In this document: piece after piece, positions 43,059 to 53,519 of the stretch
Layout: every line of letters begins with the position of its first letter
Numbering within the stretch: the stretch's first letter is position 1
Assembly (NCBI GenBank): GCA_031771865.1
Contig: JASISA010000022.1
Coordinates: forward strand, 248,001 to 312,000
Length of the DNA: 64,000 bases
Direction: 5' to 3'
Source: Nothophaeocryptopus gaeumannii
Lineage: Eukaryota; Ascomycota; Dothideomycetes; Mycosphaerellales; Mycosphaerellaceae
Notes under the pieces: model-generated
Database searches by the model: none
The model's input: only the letters and a program-made list of their open reading frames with translations
What the model was told of the DNA's origin: nothing
Program-made: the position numbers and the translations under genes

Positions 43059-43514
43059 TCATCGTGATGCTCGTCGCAAAACCCTGTCAAGAAGAGATGC
43101 CGGTGATCCTGGCCCTCTGCTCGATCGCGAGTGAAACGAGAATATGGAGCTTGTGCGCCTTTTGTTGGTACCTGCGAAAAAAAATCAGCATCACAAAGAA
43201 CGGTTCACATTCATGCACTGACCTTCGCTAGGAGACTCGTTCGAACTCGTCTGCGCAATTCGTGCAATCAGGTTGGATTCCTCTTCGTCCAAGGCTTTGA
43301 TCCATCTAAAGCACAGAATTAGTCATTGGGAAAGCACGAGGTTCTTCGTCGTCTTGGCGTACGCCTGGAGGTGACATTTTAGCCGTAAGAAGTCTCACGA
43401 ATGTGCTTTGCACTTTGGCCATTGAGGTTTTCAATACATGTTTCCGGCTCCACCTCTTCCGCATATCCTAGGGCGCTCGATGTCAGAAGACTTCTTGGAA
43501 GAGGCCGACGTCAT
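43059..43514 (-). CDS. Small DUF3602-like protein, multi-exon (GRGGAGN motif)
   Basis: No long reading frame exists here, yet three conserved-looking pieces lie in order on the minus strand. (1) ATG at 43514 opens MTSASSKKSSDIERPRICGRGGAGNM; GRGGAGN is the signature repeat of the fungal DUF3602 family. (2) After a branch-like GACTAAT and CTTTAG acceptor, 43218-43305 reads WIKALDEEESNLIARIAQTSSNESPSEG and ends at a GTCAGT donor. (3) After a pyrimidine-rich CGCAG acceptor, TNKRRTSSIFSFHSRSSRGPG then SPASLLDRVLRRASR stops at 43059. The junction between (1) and (2), around 43306-43440, is unresolved; a GTACGC donor at 43362 and a GTATTG donor near 43437 are candidates. Function of the family is unknown. 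The existence of the gene is likely, its exact exons are not. Confidence 0.55.
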
Positions 43515-44063
43515 AGCCGGAGGATGGCACTTTCACACCACGAGGATTGAGGTCGCTAGTGTCACAGAATTGACGGATCAATATTGGGGCTGATTAGATC
43601 GATCTTGTTCGACGTTAAAATCCGTCTCGGTGCAAAGAATATTCATTTTCCGAAAGTAGCTGTGATTGTCGTAAACAATAGTGTTTTAGGGCGCGGCATA
43701 CGAGGGGTGTTAATTACGGTGGACGCAGGATGACATGCAGAGGATGTAGGCATTTGAGAATATAGGTACGATCTCCTGCTATTGGATCGACCTTTTCGTT
43801 GCAGGTGCCGAGTGGTAGAACGCTCAAGAACAGAGAGCGGGCGGCCAAAAGCTTCGACACTGTTAGCCTCACGCTTGACCCTCCCACGTCACTGGAGAGG
43901 TGATCTGGGCGCCATCCTCATCATTTCACCATGCCGACCAGTTCTCGATCCCGCGGCTTCACATTCGCATAAAGCGCAAACGGTTTATCATTTTTGTTCA
44001 CCAGGTCCGCTATTCTCAACATGCACCACGACCAAACGTAGTCTCCAAGCGGATTTCTGGTCT
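43515..44063. other. Intergenic, nothing recognised
   Basis: Upstream of the DUF3602-like gene and downstream of IQW1. Somewhat AT-richer than the neighbours around 43600-43770, as for a promoter. No coding support. Confidence 0.45.
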
Positions 44064-47000
44064 TTAAACCTGGGGCAATATGCCCACGTTGCCGAGCTGA
44101 CCGAATAGCAATTGCAGCAGCTGGGCGTGCGGAAGCTATGCACATGTTAGCTGTATTGAAGACGAATTGTGGAAGAAGTGACTGACCGTAATAACTGATT
44201 CTTGGTTGCCACTCTCACACTCCATGTTGTTATGCTGTACAATTCGATATGCATCGTGCATTCTCTTCCGGCTGGAAAGCCCATTTGGAGCAACGTAGTC
44301 TTCGTTGTCGTCTTCAGCCCCTGCAGATCCGCTCTCGGTGGCGGGCACCGAGAATGCACCATCTACATTCGATTGCGAGCGTCTTTGACGTGCTGACTGG
44401 CGTCCAATACGCATGGGCCAGGCAATCGAGCTGAATGAGGACGGATCATGTGAGTGTATTCCTCGCCCCAGACGAGCCGCTTCCCGTGCACGACAGTCTG
44501 GCGAGAAGATTTTGATTGTATGGTCGATGCCGCTCACTGCAAGCATAGGTTCGTAAGGATGCCCTTGAATTACGTTGACGACCTCGCCGTCTCCCTCTAG
44601 CACATTGACTAGCTCTGAAGTCTTCCGGTCCCAGATGAAAAAGTTGCCATCATCCGAGCCTGACACCACATATTCATCGTCCAACCCGAAAAAATTGACA
44701 TCCTTGACGGTTCGAACGTTGCAATGCCCGCGATATTGGCGTGTGGGCGGAGCACAGGCAATGTCCGCTTCAACACTCGGTCGAAGTCTTCGCCGCTGGA
44801 ACGCATCTCGGTAGATGTAGCGTGGGGTGCCGAGATTGGGTACTCCATCTTCCTCGTCTGCATCAGAACTGACACTCTCGGATAGCTCGTCGGATCGATC
44901 GTCGTCGTCACCGTCGTCGTCGTCCTCGTTCTCATCGTCGTCATTCTCGCCGTCTTCATCAGTCTCAGTATCTTCAGTTTCATAGGAGCTTTCGTCTTCT
45001 CCGCGGTCATTCGCAAGGCGCAAGTTCTCGACTTCTCCATTGCCAACTTCAAGAGCCTGGTTTGGAGGTCTTTCACGGTCTGCGTTCGAGTACACAGATG
45101 CAGACCTTGACGAGGCATGCGCCGCTCCTTCGCTTGAAAAGTTTTGTCGACGAGCCTCTTGTGCCACAGCAGATATGTCCTCGGCAGTTGCTTCATCTTC
45201 GACATCACCGTCTCCATTGATGACGTCCACAGCTGTCATGGCTTCGTCAGATTCCTGTTCGCGGTCGCTGGAATTCAAGAGGTCTATTTCGGCCTCTTCG
45301 ATGGAAACCTCACGAATCATCCTACCTAGCCCACCAAACGCGCGGTCGACAAGAGCGAAGTTGATGCCCTTACCGGCGTTCAACAGAAGACCGCGGGCAA
45401 CTTTACCGGCCCAAAACCGATGAGCAGTCTGACGATCCTGAGCATCGATCGTTTCAGTACCAGCTGTGAGCGCAACGGCCGATGAAAGGTCGTCAAAAGG
45501 AATGTGTATCGCGGCGGCAAAGGCGAGGACAGCTTTCCTCTCGGTCTGGAATAAAGTCCTGCTCTCGGCTGTCTGAAATCGATTCGCTTCGACGTTGAGA
45601 ATGGGTCGCTCGCCGGCAAGTTGCAGCAGATATGGGATCAAATAATCATCGACAGCTTCGGCCGTTGCATCTTCCTCAGGTATGGGCAGCTTTGACCCAA
45701 GCTTGGAGCTCAAAGGCATTCCGGCAGGACGTGTGAACCCTTCGATGAGTCGGCCAATGCCCGAGTCTTGACATCTAGTTAGCTTATGATCAAGACCGTG
45801 AGTAATATGATCTTACCCAGCCACAACAGAACAGCCTTTAAAAAATCGTAACAGAAGCGTTCTTTTCTGGTATATTCGAGCTCGAAGTGCCTCGTTTTTT
45901 CGATGACTGCAAACTGCGCCATGAGAGGACTTACTCCAGACGGTGTGGAGAGTTGACCGCCGAGGGCGCGCGCAAGTGTGCCCGCAGCCTGTACAAATCG
46001 ACGGCTACTTTCGCGGTGTCGCCTGAGCATCTGCTGAATGTAGACCTGATCCTGATCGGGATTCAAGGGGAATCTCCAATCCTTCATAACGTCGTCCATG
46101 TCGGAAAGTATGCTTGCCGACTGTCCCAGAGCATTTGAAAAGGGTGCCGAGTCACCAGAAGACTCCGATCTGAAGATTGACGAGCGAAGCCTTACCATTA
46201 TTTTCGCTATGTGTTGCGCCAGCCTTTGTCGGTCTGAGAGCGCGGCATGTTCGCTTGGTAAGGGTATTGTTTCACTCTGTCCATTCTGGTATCGAACTCG
46301 CAGAGCGGCTTCGTGCCCTGTACGCTGACGTGTCGATGCCTTGGATTCTTGTGCTAATGAACTGTCGCTACCTCCATTCAGCCGTTTCCGCTTGCGATCC
46401 CGGCCCTCTTTCGTCTTCACTTTTAGAAGAGGTCCGATGGTACTCTCGGGCTCATCTGTGGGATCTCTCACAAGATCAAAGCTGTAAATATGGTCCCCGC
46501 TCCAACTCACAACCATCTCGTCCGGTCGAGCATCGCTGATCTTGCAGGCAGTGATGTGGCCATTATCGGCACGTTTCATCCTTTGCTGTCCACGAGGTGC
46601 AAACTTTTTCACACACTGCGTGGCTTGACCGAGTAAGTCTTGTTCCTCTGTTGACAGCTGGGAGATGGGTGGTAGTGGCCTGCCCATCTCATTCAAACGA
46701 TCTCGGCCAGTCATACGACGGTCATGTAGGAACGCGTGAAGATGCGCGCCACCCAGCGCAATATAGTGCGGCTGACTCGGAGAGCACGAGATGGTGTTCA
46801 AATCCAGGCTGTAGCGCTTGTATGAGATGAGAGGAGGAGGAATAGAGGAATCAGGATCGAAGCCTGGACGAAGTCCACGAGATGCAGGACCAGGAGCAGG
46901 ATAAGCCGCAGAAGGTTGCCTCAAATCCCACTGCCGCACTTCTCCATCCTCGCTACATGTCAGGAAATGGAATGGAGACGATTCGGTGACGATTCGCTTC

Positions 47001-47581
47001 ACCCTGTCGCCGTGAGATCGATAAACGCGGGCGTTAGTATCACCGTCTCCCAGGTACCGCACACCGTTGTAGACGTGCGCTCTGCCTCTCCTGCGTCCCT
47101 CCGAGGCCATCACGGACGCCCGGGAGGCAGCAGTTCCTCGACCAGCGTGCTCAATGTCGAACACCCGGACTTCGCCATCTCCAGCAGCCGTGACCAGCGT
47201 CGAGTCGTTGGACTGCGGCATGAACTTGACCGAGAAGATGTTCTGCGTGTGTCCGGTCGCAACGGTGGTCGCCAGGCGGAAGTGCGAGCTGGGCGTGTAG
47301 TTTTCGTGGGCGCCATGGTCATTGTTTGCAGACGAGGGCTGATACGCATGGATATTGAGATGTTGGTCGTCGGAGCCAGAAGCCAGCAGCGATCCACTTC
47401 GGCTCCAGGACAAGGCGTTGACGCAGCCCGAGTGGCCGTCGAGCTCATCGACAATGTCCAGATCGCGCATCAGGCGCCGCGAGCTGTACAGAGCGCCATG
47501 TGAGGGCCTTCGCGAGCGGCGCTGGTGCAGCTCGCGCAGGTGCAGCCGGCCCTCCAGCGCGTGCGTGTCCTTCAGGCTCAT
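44064..47581 (-). CDS. IQW1: WD40-repeat protein of the Iqw1/DCAF6-DCAF8 family
   Basis: Members act as substrate-receptor-like WD40 proteins linked to CUL4-DDB1 ubiquitin ligases. Three minus-strand exons: 45817-47581, 44187-45766 and 44064-44135, consistent phases, 1138 aa. The start ATG 47581 gives MSLKDTHALEGRLHLRELHQRR. WD repeats: DELDGHSGCVNALSWSRSGSLLASGSDDQHLNI, ATGHTQNIFSVKFMP, SHGDRVKRIVTESSPFHFLTCSEDGEVRQWDLR and, near the C-terminus, YRGHCNVRTVKDVNFFGLDDEYVVSGSDDGNFFIWD then GHPYEPMLAVSGIDHTIKIF. As in the human and fission yeast relatives, the propeller is split by a large insert: here a TPR-like helical region and a strongly acidic run (about 44900-44990, mostly Asp/Glu). The last exon supplies LPHAQLLQLLFGQLGNVGILPQV. 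The link to ubiquitin ligase function is by family only. Confidence 0.88.
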
Positions 47582-48024
47582 CACAGAGGCAGTACTGTGA
47601 GATGCTATTCTCACTCTCAGTCAGTCGTGCTCTCATGGGGTCTCATGGGGTCTCATGGGGTCTCTCCCTCTCACTGCTGGCCAGCCCAACGAGCTCTCGT
47701 CCCACCAGCTGCCAAGCTGCGCTGCATCACCTTGACCGCGATGTGCAATGTGCAATGCGGGGCAGCGCGGGTGAGGGCTCGGCCCGGCTATATTCTCCGA
47801 CTCTCCGACTGCCCGAGCTCCCGACTCCATCCTGTATCCTGCCTGTCTGCTTCTGCCTCTGGCGTGACTTGCCGTAGACATGGCAAACCCACCTCGCCGG
47901 CGGAGTCTTCTTCCTCTATCACCACCATCAGCACCCTTTCCCGCCATCGTCAGAGCAGTCTCGCGTCCGTCATGAAGTGCACGTGAAACGATGGACCCCG
48001 ACACGGGACGGGACACCATTCATC
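47582..48024. promoter_or_regulatory. Divergent promoter IQW1 / IKS1 with upstream reading frames
   Basis: 443 bp between start codons. It contains a 10-bp tandem repeat (47631-47660). If the IKS1 transcript starts to the left of 47880, its leader carries two short upstream frames: 47880-47975 (31 codons plus stop) and 47972-47986 (ATG AAG TGC ACG TGA). They overlap at TCATGA and end 39 nt before the kinase start. Confidence 0.5.
47631..47660. repeat. Decamer tandem repeat (TCTCATGGGG)3
   Basis: Three perfect head-to-tail copies of TCTCATGGGG, followed by a partial TCTC. They lie 50-80 bp upstream of the IQW1 start on the opposite strand, within the shared promoter. Confidence 0.9.
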
Positions 48025-50109
48025 ATGGCAGATGAGACGCCTCCTCCCGCACGCCAAATGTCGCTCATCCCGTACGCTCTGGACTCTCGCGACATTGTTC
48101 TCCGCCGCGGCAACGCAGTGGTCGTCTACGATGCCGCCTCCCAGCAGCTGTCTCTGGTTCACGATGCGGACGGTGAGCCAGTAGAGCTCGTGGAGTGTCC
48201 TTACTGCCATCGTCCATGGCAAGACATTGAGCCAGAGCCGCGGCCGGCAGCTGATGACGGTGGCGCCGACCGTTCCCGCTCCTTTGTTGATCCGGAGTAC
48301 TTTGCTATGTTGGCTGCAAGCCAAGGTCCGTCGCCGGTGATTTCTGGACAGTCCACGCCCAACAGAAGACCGCACCCTGCAATACGCTCTGCGTGCTCAC
48401 GCGATGTGAGCGGGTCAGCTGATCCTCCCACTGGCGCCGAGTTCGTGGCAAGCGAGCCGTCAGCTTCCAGCGGACGAGGCATCAGTAGCTCCGCCTTCTC
48501 ACCCGGCTATTTTCAGCAGTTCTTCCGTGAGGAGAGGGAGCTGGGTCGTGGTGGCAACGGGGTTGTGTTGCTGGTAGAACACATCATCGATGGCGTACCC
48601 TTGGGCCATTTTGCCTGCAAACGCATTCCTGTCGGTGACAGCAGGTCTTACTTCGAGAAAGTCATTGTCGAAGTCCGACTTCTGCAGAAAATCCCGCACA
48701 AGAATCTGGTCGCCTATCACTGGACCTGGCTTGAGGACCATCAGCCGTCCAAGTTCGGCCCTAGTATTCCTTGTCTGTGGATACTGCAGGACTATTGTAA
48801 CGGAGGCGATCTTCATACATATGTCCTGGGCCCTCAACAGGACCCTTCTACGGCCGAGAAACTGAAAGAAAGACTTCGAAGAAAGTCTAGAGGCGATCCT
48901 GGTCCAAACTCGCATCCTCGAGGTCTCAGCGGCCTTTCTTTTGACGACATCTTCTCGTTCTTTCGAGACATCACTTCTGGCTTGCATCACTTGCATATGA
49001 AGGGATACCTCCATCGAGATTTGAAACCGTCAAATTGCTTGCTTCAAAGAGATGGGGGACGCACACGTGTGCTCATATCTGACTTTGGTGAGGTGCAGGC
49101 GGCTGGTTCTACGCGAGTGTCTTCCGGCGCAACCGGAACCATTTCTTACTGCGCTCCAGAAGTGCTCCGCAAAAGCTCAGATGGAACTTTTGGACAATTC
49201 ACCACGAAGTCCGATATATTCTCACTGGGCATGATTGTCTACTTCATGTGCTTTGGACGCCTTCCATACCTCAGTGCGGATAACGCTCACGAAGAGAATG
49301 AGGATCTCGAACAGCTCAGAGCTGAGATCATGAGGTGGCCTGGATTCAACGATGAATCTCGGATGCGTCCTGACCTACCCGAGCGACTTTACAAATATCT
49401 TAAACGACTGCTAAGTATTGACCCCCAAGAGAGACCGGGGACAGACGACATCCTCACTAGTATCAAAGGAGGAGCCGCACTTGGAGACGTAGGCTTGACC
49501 GCAGACGAATTCATGCCTCGAGCGGAACCGCCTGCATCCAGACCCTCTGTCATTTCCCGAAAGCACTCACTGGTATCGAGACCCGGCATGAAGCCGTTAG
49601 GGAGACAAAGCTCTAGAGACGATGTTCGCTCAAGGAGTCCGACCAAAAGCGACGCTGCGAAAGACAGGCAAATCAGTCCACTGACATCTCCATTGTTGCT
49701 CAATTCGAAGGAGACTGATCAACAAGAGCAGCAGACCCCAGAAATTGCCGACCATAGATCTCGCTTGATGTTGCCGGCCCCTGAAAGACCTCTGCGGAAT
49801 GGTATCATGCGTGTTGTACAGCATCCGCACACAGCAGCAGCATCAAGGGTGGCGGCGTTTCTTGTGAAGATGCTGACGCTCTTTCTGCCATGCAATCCCT
49901 ACGCTACGAACAAGTGGCTTTTGTATCCTCTCATCGGCCTGGCTGCAGTCGACCTCGGGGTAACGCGATTTAGCTTACGACAATCACTCCTTTTGCTGGC
50001 TGTACACGTTTCACTTGTCACCATCGCATGGCAACATAGCCGCCTATGCGAGTCTGCCAAGCTCGTCGTGTGGGACACCGATTCGTTGTTGCAAACTTCT
50101 GGCGTGTAG
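48025..50109 (+). CDS. IKS1: Serine/threonine protein kinase Iks1-like, C-terminal membrane segments
   Basis: Single exon, 694 aa from ATG 48025 (MADETPPPARQMSLIPY). The N-terminal block with VLRRGNAVVVYDAASQQLSLV and the zinc-ribbon-like CPYCHRPW is typical of the Iks1 family. The kinase domain has the glycine loop LGRGGNGVVLLVEH (about 173), catalytic Lys in FACKRIP (about 199), HRDLKPSNCLL (about 330), DFGE in place of the usual DFG-plus-neutral (about 354) and the APE-like CAPEVLRK; all essential residues are present. A family-type insert lies between the N and C lobes (about 265-310). The last about 75 residues hold two hydrophobic stretches (KMLTLFLPCNPYATNKWLLYPLIGLAAVDLG, and SLLLLAVHVSLVTIAW), predicted membrane segments. 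The cellular role is poorly known. Confidence 0.9.
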   Translation: MADETPPPARQMSLIPYALDSRDIVLRRGNAVVVYDAASQQLSLVHDADGEPVELVECPYCHRPWQDIEPEPRPAADDGGADRSRSFVDPEYFAMLAASQGPSPVISGQSTPNRRPHPAIRSACSRDVSGSADPPTGAEFVASEPSASSGRGISSSAFSPGYFQQFFREERELGRGGNGVVLLVEHIIDGVPLGHFACKRIPVGDSRSYFEKVIVEVRLLQKIPHKNLVAYHWTWLEDHQPSKFGPSIPCLWILQDYCNGGDLHTYVLGPQQDPSTAEKLKERLRRKSRGDPGPNSHPRGLSGLSFDDIFSFFRDITSGLHHLHMKGYLHRDLKPSNCLLQRDGGRTRVLISDFGEVQAAGSTRVSSGATGTISYCAPEVLRKSSDGTFGQFTTKSDIFSLGMIVYFMCFGRLPYLSADNAHEENEDLEQLRAEIMRWPGFNDESRMRPDLPERLYKYLKRLLSIDPQERPGTDDILTSIKGGAALGDVGLTADEFMPRAEPPASRPSVISRKHSLVSRPGMKPLGRQSSRDDVRSRSPTKSDAAKDRQISPLTSPLLLNSKETDQQEQQTPEIADHRSRLMLPAPERPLRNGIMRVVQHPHTAAASRVAAFLVKMLTLFLPCNPYATNKWLLYPLIGLAAVDLGVTRFSLRQSLLLLAVHVSLVTIAWQHSRLCESAKLVVWDTDSLLQTSGV

Positions 50110-50539
50110 ATTTTGACACAACAGAGCAGCGAGTCATCTATTGTGGCATACAGAATGACTCGAGCAATGGAAGATAGCCTCTAAGGGAGAAATATTCCCG
50201 TGCGCTCCATCTTGGCAAATATCGGTGACTTTACCACTTACGTCATCACACGTTCTAGGTGGGCGCTTGCAAACGGACTTCGCCGTCGAGATAAGCCTTA
50301 GCAGCCTGAGATTGTTATCGTGCACGTCTCCTGCCCTCCGTGCCTTAGTATGATCCTGCTCCCGCGGCCAAATGGCGGCCTTGCCTCAATTGGCGTCGCC
50401 ATCAGTGGTTGAATTTGCTGGATGTACTGAACCCTGCAGACCTCATGGTGGATCGTGCAGTGGTGCGTATGCGGAATAAGAAAATCGGTAAGTCAATGCG
50501 AACGACACAATGCGTTTATGAGGCCTCCTCATCGAAAAG
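50110..50539. other. Intergenic, promoter of nucleoside permease-like gene
   Basis: 430 bp with no coding support; the 3' region of IKS1 and the promoter of the next gene. Confidence 0.5.
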
Positions 50540-51902
50540 ATGCGGTCAACAATGCTTTATTCGTTACTTTTTGGAGGTGTAGCGGCGACGTCGACCTTTC
50601 GAGCCGTTGAGCGAGGATTGAGACATATTGTGCAGCCCAAGATTATTTTGGTATCTATGTTGTGTGTTGCTTAGATGCCTGATAGCGGTTCGCGAATTGA
50701 CGTTGAAACAGCGACCCGGAGGCGGAAGTGTGGTATGGGATCAAGGAGTTCGATATTCTCGCAAACAACATTACAGTACCCGGGCTGTCACCTCTTTACC
50801 CGGATGTTCATTGTACTTCCAACGGAGATGTATGCCAGGTCACTATCGGGGAGAGCGAAATAAACGCCGCAACATCGATCGCCTCTCTGGTACGCAGTCC
50901 ACGCTTCGACTTGACGAATGCATACTGGATGATTGCCGGTATCGCAGGCGTGAATCCTGAAGTTGCCACCATCTCCAGCGTGACTTTCGCACGATACGCT
51001 GTTCAGGTCGCCCTTCAATACGAGTTTGATCCGCGAGAAATTCCTTCCAATTTCACAACAGGCTATATTCCGCTGGGATCGCACGCGCCGTCAGAGTATC
51101 CAACATCGATCTACGGAACTGAGGTCTTCGAGTTGAATCAGAACCTGCAGAAAGTTGCTGCTGCCTTTGCGCGCAAAGCTACGCTCAACGACAGCGACGT
51201 GGCCGTCTCTTACCGCTCTCAATATGGCGCGTCTAGCGAATATTCCGCAGGAGCAGCTCCACCATCAGTGGTGGAATGTGATGTTGCAACGTCTGACGTT
51301 TACTACAGCGGCAATCTCCTTTCGAGCGCTTTTGGGAATTTCACCACTCTGCTCACCAACGGATCCGGCATTTACTGTACCACTGCTCAGGAGGACAATG
51401 CAACTCTTGAAGCTCTACTCCGCGCGGCAGTTGACAGGGTCGTCGATTACTCGCGCGTTATTGTCATGAGAACAGCTTCTGATTTCGACCGGCCTTATCC
51501 TGGCGAGGCAGCAACGACGAACCTCTTCTGGGCTGACCAGGGAGCCTTTGAGCCTGCTGTCAAGAACATCTATTTGGCAGGTATCAAGGTGGTGGAGGGT
51601 ATTTTGGAGGGATGGAATTCAACTTTTGCCTCTGGTGTGAATGCTACCAACTACTTAGGTCTGAACATCACATGGTAGCCCGCGTCTGCAGTTATTAACA
51701 TGTGAATAGGCGACATCTTTGGAACGCTTGGCGGCACTTCGGATTTTGGTCCTGGGTCCGTCTTCAACAACAAGTAAGTGATTATCTGTCATGATGTATT
51801 CGAAGGAGCTAATCATCAAATGTGTACAGCCCTGTTACGAAACGAGGGGCACTGTCAATCGGCAAGCGATACGCAGCTATGCAATCCCGTCGTGCTCTAT
51901 AG
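50540..51902 (+). CDS. NUP: Purine nucleoside permease-like protein (NUP family), secreted
   Basis: Four exons: 50540-50661, 50712-51658, 51710-51773 and 51830-51902, total 401 aa, close to the family's usual length. Exon 1 encodes a signal-like N-terminus (MRSTMLYSLLFGGVAATSTF) and PKIILVSM; the splice to exon 2 yields MFDPEAEVWYGIKEFDIL, the conserved family start. Then: NITVPGLSPLYPDVHCTSNGDVCQ, GESEINAATSIASLVRSPRFDLTNAYWMIAGIAGVNP, PYPGEAATTNLFW and GDIFGTLGGTSDFGPGSVFNN. The family is named for a Candida albicans purine nucleoside transporter, but the fold is nucleoside-phosphorylase-like and there are no membrane spans here, so a secreted or wall-linked nucleoside-handling role is likelier. 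If intron 3 (GTAAGT, branch GCTAAT, ACAG) is retained, the protein stops at AAG-TAA, 51777. Confidence 0.88.
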
Positions 51903-52182
51903 CTGCTCTAATGGGCACCACTTGGCTCGCGATTGGTAATTGCCGCACGCATCTTGTTGCAAACTGTATAGTAAGAAAGGGAGCTATCAAATACGGAACA
52001 AAAGTCACTAGTCGGGTCATAACGTTTTGGAGAAAGGGGCAACTGCAAAACTGTCGTAGGAAATCAAATACATCCATCACCAACACCAACACGTCGTAGC
52101 GTAGTTTATTGATGAGATGTCAACTCTACCTCTAGCAAGACTGAAAATCAGATTGTTGAAGCGCAAAGAGGACCGCAAGCTT

Positions 52183-53519
52183 CTATGTTACCGACAAGGG
52201 CTCCCTTTCCAGCTCGACCCATTTGATGACGCCGGTGCGTGGATCGCAATTGACGTATTCGAATCTTGCTTCTCCTGCCTTGAGGATTGCGACCTCATGC
52301 CAAGTCATGAGCTTTCGATCGTCGCCGAATTTCTTCGCATGCGCCATCATTCCGTTGAAGATAGCCAGATGGCTCGGATGCCGTGAGCTCCATTTCTCCA
52401 GATCTGCCCAGTTCCTGTGAAACCCAGCGCCGCACGTTTCTCTGATAGCGTTACCATCCGAGTCCAGGTTCTGCAGGAAACGTAGTCCAATTGTGCCTGT
52501 TTCTGAGCAGAATGTTAAAATTGAAACCAAGATGAATGACAGGCAACGAGCGAATACGATCTACTTACCTTCGGGGTTGTTCCACAAGTACTACAAGCCC
52601 AGTAACGTTAGCCGTGTCCCACATGTTGCTCCTGCTCTCGAAGTTTCTTACATGCATCCCATTCATCAGCGTCTTCTCAAGCGTTTCCTCATACGCCTCT
52701 CGCTCTTGATGGCTACAACATTCCCAAAATTGACCAGAGCGAATATGACACCTGGCAGACCGTCAGACACATTCACAGGCGATCTGGCTTCGCGGTCCTC
52801 TCACATATGATCGTAGTTAGTACCTGTCAATCTCTCACGAAATCCATTGGGACTTGTCCCAGGATTTCGTATATCGTCAGGGCAGGGAAACAGGTCATAA
52901 GCAGAAGCTGGCAGTCTGTCTCGTCCAGCTCCCCACTGATGGCAACGATCAAGGTCAGCATAAGGCTTTCGGGTGGATTTGAGCAATGTAGATGTCTCAC
53001 ATATGCCGTGAGGTCGTGTGCAGGTTGCTCAGTCCCAGGGAGCTGCGCAAGGCCAGGTTTATGATCAAGACGGGCATAGTTTGTCTCCAATCTCTCAATG
53101 GGTACAGAAAATTGCTCTAGCCAGAGTCCGATATTATGCTTGTCCGGACCCAGACTGTCCCAGATTGTAGTGAGCGCAATGGCTCGAAGCATCGCGTTGA
53201 AGTGATCGAATTGAGTCCAATAAGCAACCCAGACCTTTGAGCCCTTCAAATCAAAGCCATCCGTGACTTGGAGCGTGTCGATGGCAAGGGCGCCGTGGTC
53301 TCCATCGCGTATTGCTGACACAATGGCCTTCTCTGCCTTTTCTCGCGCCTCATACGAGTCAACATGGCACTGTGTGCCAATGTACATAATATACACCTTG
53401 GACACTCCGGGTATGTCCAGAGACCATCTCGGAATTGGAGGTTTATGGTCCGGAGGACGTTTGAGAGGGTATTTCCGATCTTCTCCATTGAGAGGAGGTT
53501 TAATCGTGTCACCAGCCAT
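52183..53519 (-). CDS. Haem-containing aldoxime dehydratase (phenylacetaldoxime dehydratase family)
   Basis: Dehydrates aldoximes to nitriles with a haem b cofactor. Five minus-strand exons: 53001-53519, 52805-52935, 52652-52751, 52569-52590 and 52183-52502. All are GT-AG with matching phases and total 363 aa, typical for the family. Conserved blocks run across every junction: AYWGAGRDRLPASAYDLF, then GTNYDHMCHIRSGQFWECC, then REAYEETLEKTLMNGMHYLWNNPEETGTIGLRFLQNLD, then FHRNWADLEKWSSRHPSHLAIFNG and MTWHEVAILKAGEARFEYVNCDPRTG. The WHE histidine is in the place of the family's haem-iron ligand; other catalytic histidine and serine positions were not mapped. Exon 4 is only 22 nt. No nitrilase or P450 lies next door; the neighbour is the convergent nucleoside permease-like gene, 280 bp away. 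Confidence 0.93.

Noticed and set aside
44880..45010. Trinucleotide-like GTC/GTCGTC run as a microsatellite
   Set aside because: It encodes the acidic Asp/Glu stretch inside the IQW1 protein, a family-typical insert, so it is coding rather than independent repeat DNA.
52740..52810. Apparent frameshift in the aldoxime dehydratase between NYDHM and CHIRSGQ
   Set aside because: A clean intron (GTGAGA at 52804, CTGAC branch, CCAG) in phase 2 restores the frame, so the gene is intact.
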